DNA of 64,000 bases, taken from NCBI RefSeq assembly GCF_029968035.1, contig NZ_JASCIQ010000004.1:124001-188000 (forward strand), written 5' to 3'. Below are positions 61,169-64,000 of the stretch, one piece after another; the first letter of the stretch is position 1; each line of letters opens with the position of its first letter. This stretch comes from Streptomyces cavernicola. Lineage in GTDB: Bacteria > Actinomycetota > Actinomycetes > Streptomycetales > Streptomycetaceae. The notes beneath the pieces were generated by a model that saw only the letters and a list, made by a program, of their open reading frames with translations, ran no database searches and had not been told where the DNA came from. The position numbers and the translations under genes were made by a program.

Positions 61169-62767
61169 TCACCAGCCGAGCGCCAGGCCCTCTCCGCGAG
61201 GGTCGGCACCGCCCGCGAGCACGCCGTCGGTGATGCGGATGGCCTGGGCGTGGCCCATCGTGTCGTCCCAGGCGCCGGCCTGACGGACGGGATGTCCGAG
61301 GTTTCCGAGGGTGTCGAGGGTCGCTGCGGAGAACCGGCTCTCCATCCGCAGGTCCCGCCGGGCCTCGCCCCAGGTGCGCCCGTACAGCCAGCGCGGCGCG
61401 TCGATGGCGGTCTGTACGTCGCAGCCGAAGTCCACGATGCGGGTGACCAGCGCCGTGGAGGTCTGCGGCTGGCCTTCGCCGCCCATCGTTCCGTACACCA
61501 GGTACGGCTGTTCGTCGCGGAAGAGCATGCCGGGCATCAGCGTGTGGAAGGTGCGCTTGCCGGGTTCCAGGCGGTTCGGGTGCTCGTCGTCGAGGGAGAA
61601 GAACGAGCCGCGGTTCTGCAGGAGGACGCCGGTCTCCCCGCCGATGAACCCGGATCCGAACTCGTGGTAGAGGCTCTGGATGACCGATACGGCGTTGCCT
61701 TCGGAGTCCACCACGACGCTGCAGGTGGTGTCGCCGCCCAGGCGCGCGGCCGGCCGCAGCGGGCTCCCCGGTGCGTCCGTGATCCGGCCGGCGAGTTCCG
61801 CGGCGTACTCGGCGGACAGCAGATGGTCCATGGGTATGTCGGCGAAGGCGGGGTCGGTGAGGTAGCGGTCGCGGTCGGCGAAGGCCTGCTTGGTGGCTTC
61901 GACCAGCAGGTGTACGTAGCCGGGGCCGTGGTGGTCCATCCCGGAGATGTTGAAGTTCTCCAGGATGTTCAGCGCCATGAGGTGGGCGAACCCCTGTGAG
62001 TTCGGTCCGTGCTGGTAGGCGCGGTAGCCGCGGTAGGTCGTGCTGATCGGCTCGGTCCAGTCGGAGGAGTGCGCGGCGAAGTCGGCGGCGGTGAGCACGC
62101 CGCCCTGGCTCTGCAGGGCGCGGGTGATCTCGTCCGCCACCGGGCCTTGGTAGAAGCCGTCCCGGCCCTTCTGGGCCACCGTTTCCAACGTCTCGGCGAG
62201 CTTCGGCAGGGAGAGGACCTCTCCCATCAGCGACGCGCTGCCGCCGGGCAGCATCGTGCTGCGGGTGGCCTCGTGGGTACTGAGCATCTCGGTCAACTCG
62301 GCCGTGCACGAGGCCAGGCCGGCGCAGACCGCGAATCCGCTCCGGGCGTAGTTGATGGCGGGGGCCAGCAAGCGCTCCAGCGGCAGCTTGCCGTACCGGT
62401 CGTGTGCGGTGCACCAGCTGTCGACGGCGCCGGGCACGGTCACCACCGCCCCTGGGCCCCGGGAGGGAATTTCCTGATGCCCTTGTCGGCGGTAGAAGTC
62501 GCGGGTGGCGGCCGCGCCGGCCCGGCCACTGCCGTTGAGCGCGTGCACGCGCCGCGACTGCGCGTCGTAGATCAACCAGAACGCGTCGCCGCCCGGACCG
62601 GTCATGTGGGGATAGACCACACCGAGCGTGGCGTTGATCGCGACCGCCGCGTCCACCGCGGAGCCACCCTCCTGCAGGACCTGCAGGCCTGCCGTGGAGG
62701 CGAGGTAATGCGGTGAACTCACCATGCCGTTACGGGCGAGCGCCACCGGGCGTGTCGTGCGAGACAT
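61169..62767 (-). CDS. gamma-glutamyltransferase family protein
   Basis: A 532-residue Ntn-hydrolase proenzyme of the gamma-glutamyltransferase family. The N-terminal MVSSPHYLASTAGLQVLQ and GGSAVDAAVAINATLGVVYP match the large subunit. The autocatalytic threonine lies in LGGDTTCSVVV near residue 345, and GGEGQPQTSTAL closes the small subunit. The usual DTTH has Cys in place of His in position four. No signal peptide is seen, unlike typical periplasmic enzymes, so it is likely cytoplasmic. The substrate may be an amide or oxamate-type compound. The 5' side carries a palindrome at 62777. Confidence 0.85.
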   Translation of the reverse strand: MSRTTRPVALARNGMVSSPHYLASTAGLQVLQEGGSAVDAAVAINATLGVVYPHMTGPGGDAFWLIYDAQSRRVHALNGSGRAGAAATRDFYRRQGHQEIPSRGPGAVVTVPGAVDSWCTAHDRYGKLPLERLLAPAINYARSGFAVCAGLASCTAELTEMLSTHEATRSTMLPGGSASLMGEVLSLPKLAETLETVAQKGRDGFYQGPVADEITRALQSQGGVLTAADFAAHSSDWTEPISTTYRGYRAYQHGPNSQGFAHLMALNILENFNISGMDHHGPGYVHLLVEATKQAFADRDRYLTDPAFADIPMDHLLSAEYAAELAGRITDAPGSPLRPAARLGGDTTCSVVVDSEGNAVSVIQSLYHEFGSGFIGGETGVLLQNRGSFFSLDDEHPNRLEPGKRTFHTLMPGMLFRDEQPYLVYGTMGGEGQPQTSTALVTRIVDFGCDVQTAIDAPRWLYGRTWGEARRDLRMESRFSAATLDTLGNLGHPVRQAGAWDDTMGHAQAIRITDGVLAGGADPRGEGLALGW

Positions 62768-63351
62768 AATACGGACTCCTGATCAGGTCGTTCTAGCCTT
62801 TAGCCCGCAATTCACCTCTTAGTGCCGCGCCGTGAGCAGCACAGCAACTATTACGGGAGAGCGCGCGGCCCGGATTAATGCCGAAACGGTAAAAGCTATT
62901 TTCCTGCGGCACAAGGGCCCGTACGACAAATTTTCGACGATGCGGGCCCTGCCGTCGCGAACACCCGAAAAGGGGCTGCGCGAATTCTCTGCGCGCCACG
63001 GGCGGGACGGTTTTTCCTATGAAGGGCTGCCTGGCGACGGGGCAGTTGGGCCGCGCGGGCGGCGGCGCATCCGTGCGGACAGGCGCTATTTACTTTCCGT
63101 CAGGTGCAGGAATGTTGCCCGCCGGGCGAACCCGATGGAATTCTGGCCGCCTGGAAATGGTGAATCATAACTGCGGAACGCCGCGCCCAGAATGCTGACG
63201 TCGGCTTTGCGGCCGCTGTTCGCCGGAATTCCTTCGAAGTCCGGCCCGGCCTGCTCCGACCGTACGACCGCTGCCCGTACGGCGTTCGTGGCCCACCCGA
63301 GGCTGTGGCATCAGCTACCTCCTGTGCGTCGTGGCGGCCCCCGTTCTCCGG
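62768..63351. other. A/T-richer intergenic region with a palindrome
   Basis: This 584-bp stretch between the transferase genes has lower GC (for example 62880-62940) than the rest. CCTGATCAGG at 62777-62786 is a perfect palindrome just before the gamma-glutamyltransferase start. Small open frames at 62832-63170 (plus) and 62793-62999 (minus) lack codon bias, ribosome sites and recognisable domains, and are not called as genes. Confidence 0.5.
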
Positions 63352-64000
63352 TCAGAGCGCGCCGGCGCCCCGGAGTTCCTCGATCTCCTCCGGTGCGTAG
63401 CCGAGGGCTCCCAGCACCTCGTCCGTGTGCTCGCCGAGAAGCGGCGAACGCTCCACCTCCACCGGGGAGTCGGACAGTCGCAGGGGACAGCCGACCGTCT
63501 TGAAGCTGCCGCGCTCGGGGTGGTCCACCTCGACCACGGTGCCCAGTTCGGCCAGGGTGGGGTCGCCGATGAGTTCCTTCGTCGAGAGGATCGGGCCGCA
63601 CGGGATGTCGTGGGCGTTGAGCCGGTCCATGACCTCCCACTTGGTGAGCCCGGAGGTCCACTCCTCGATGAGCGAGAAGACCTTGTCGAGGCGGGCGATG
63701 CGGGCCTCGGGGGTGGCCCACTCCGGGTCCTCGGCGAGTTCCGGGCGGCCGATCAGCTCGGTGATCGGCTTCCAGCCGACGGGCTGGACGACGACGTAGA
63801 CGTAGTCATTGGGTCCGCCCGGCGCGCATTTCACGGCCCAGCCGGGCTGACCGCCGCCGGACGCGTTGCCCGAGCGCGGCACCTCGTCGTCGAACGTCTG
63901 GTTGGGGTACTCGGCCAGCGGTCCGTGCGTCAGCCGTTGCTGGTCGCGGAGCTTGACCCGGCACAGGTTGAGGACGGCGTCCTGCATGGCCACCATGACG
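63352..64000 (-). CDS. formyl-CoA transferase-like CoA-transferase (partial, 5' end outside window)
   Basis: The C-terminal 214 or more residues of a second family III CoA-transferase. It begins in [20 protein letters not shown], which matches the Frc at 53101 nearly residue for residue, and has the glycine loop GNASGGGQPGW. The catalytic aspartate lies upstream, beyond the window. It may be a paralogous formyl-CoA:oxalate transferase or one for a related acid (for example succinate or oxalate). The frame continues to the last base. Confidence 0.9.
   Translation of the reverse strand, partial: VMVAMQDAVLNLCRVKLRDQQRLTHGPLAEYPNQTFDDEVPRSGNASGGGQPGWAVKCAPGGPNDYVYVVVQPVGWKPITELIGRPELAEDPEWATPEARIARLDKVFSLIEEWTSGLTKWEVMDRLNAHDIPCGPILSTKELIGDPTLAELGTVVEVDHPERGSFKTVGCPLRLSDSPVEVERSPLLGEHTDEVLGALGYAPEEIEELRGAGAL

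Noticed and set aside
62832..63170. Small open frame of 112 codons before the second CoA-transferase
   Set aside because: Lacks GC3 bias, ribosome site and any recognised domain; treated as intergenic.

Overview
The window is high-GC (roughly 70% or more, with G/C-biased third codon positions) and reads as a Streptomyces-type actinomycete chromosome segment. Pointers are the codon bias, frequent GTG starts, many GTGA/ATGA/TGATG gene overlaps, a mycothiol-type formaldehyde dehydrogenase, and short CTAG-targeted repeat elements of a kind familiar from Streptomyces. It is an accessory, catabolic region: nearly every gene belongs to a small-molecule degradation, uptake or local regulation module. 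No tRNA, rRNA, CRISPR array or phage structural gene was seen.

Layout. 1-9.6 kb: end of a fatty acid desaturase, a frameshifted NB-ARC/AAA-type ATPase, a ThiF-GNAT pair, an esterase, a MITE-like element abutting a D-cysteine desulfhydrase/ACC-deaminase-type gene with a divergent Lrp regulator, decayed acyl-CoA synthetase fragments, and a beta-helix protein. 9.8-23.4 kb: two divergent operons. The right one encodes the lower nicotinate pathway (nicX, nicC, nicF, a nicD-nicR enzyme/regulator fusion, nicE) and ends with a mycothiol-dependent formaldehyde dehydrogenase. The left one encodes a three-component Rieske oxygenase (oxygenase, ferredoxin, reductase), two transporters and a second isochorismatase-type amidohydrolase. 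No molybdenum nicotinate hydroxylase is present, so the Rieske system probably feeds the pathway, perhaps by N-demethylation. 23.9-33.3 kb: an eight-gene operon (amino-acid-type permease, HpaB-type monooxygenase, RidA, DUF1028, nucleoside hydrolase, ECF transporter) under a divergent LysR.

33.3-44.6 kb: a GntR/FCD regulator faces a VanA-type Rieske oxygenase, followed by an aspartoacylase-like deacylase (whose start codon lies inside a second MITE), a polar amino acid ABC importer, a VanB-type reductase and a sarcosine-oxidase-like flavoprotein. A secreted metallo-beta-lactamase-fold hydrolase and an acyl-CoA-dehydrogenase-like fragment follow. 44.7-64 kb: NAD-dependent formate dehydrogenase fdsGBAD, a LysR gene, oxalyl-CoA decarboxylase and formyl-CoA transferase (together oxalate to CO2 plus NADH), an HPP membrane protein, a CoA-binding protein, a PAS-ferredoxin fusion with a ferredoxin reductase, another LysR, a lactate-permease-family transporter with a small membrane partner, a gamma-glutamyltransferase-like enzyme, and part of a second formyl-CoA transferase.

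A palindromic motif close to TACTGTATGCAGTA recurs in front of five loci between 34 and 56 kb (Rieske oxygenase/GntR, the acyl-CoA-dehydrogenase-like gene, fdsG, the LysR before oxc, and the PAS-ferredoxin gene). This suggests one local regulon, plausibly read by the GntR/FCD protein, that ties oxidative demethylation to formate and oxalate oxidation. A different 38-bp repeat, present twice and facing outward, sits between the two nicotinate-type operons.
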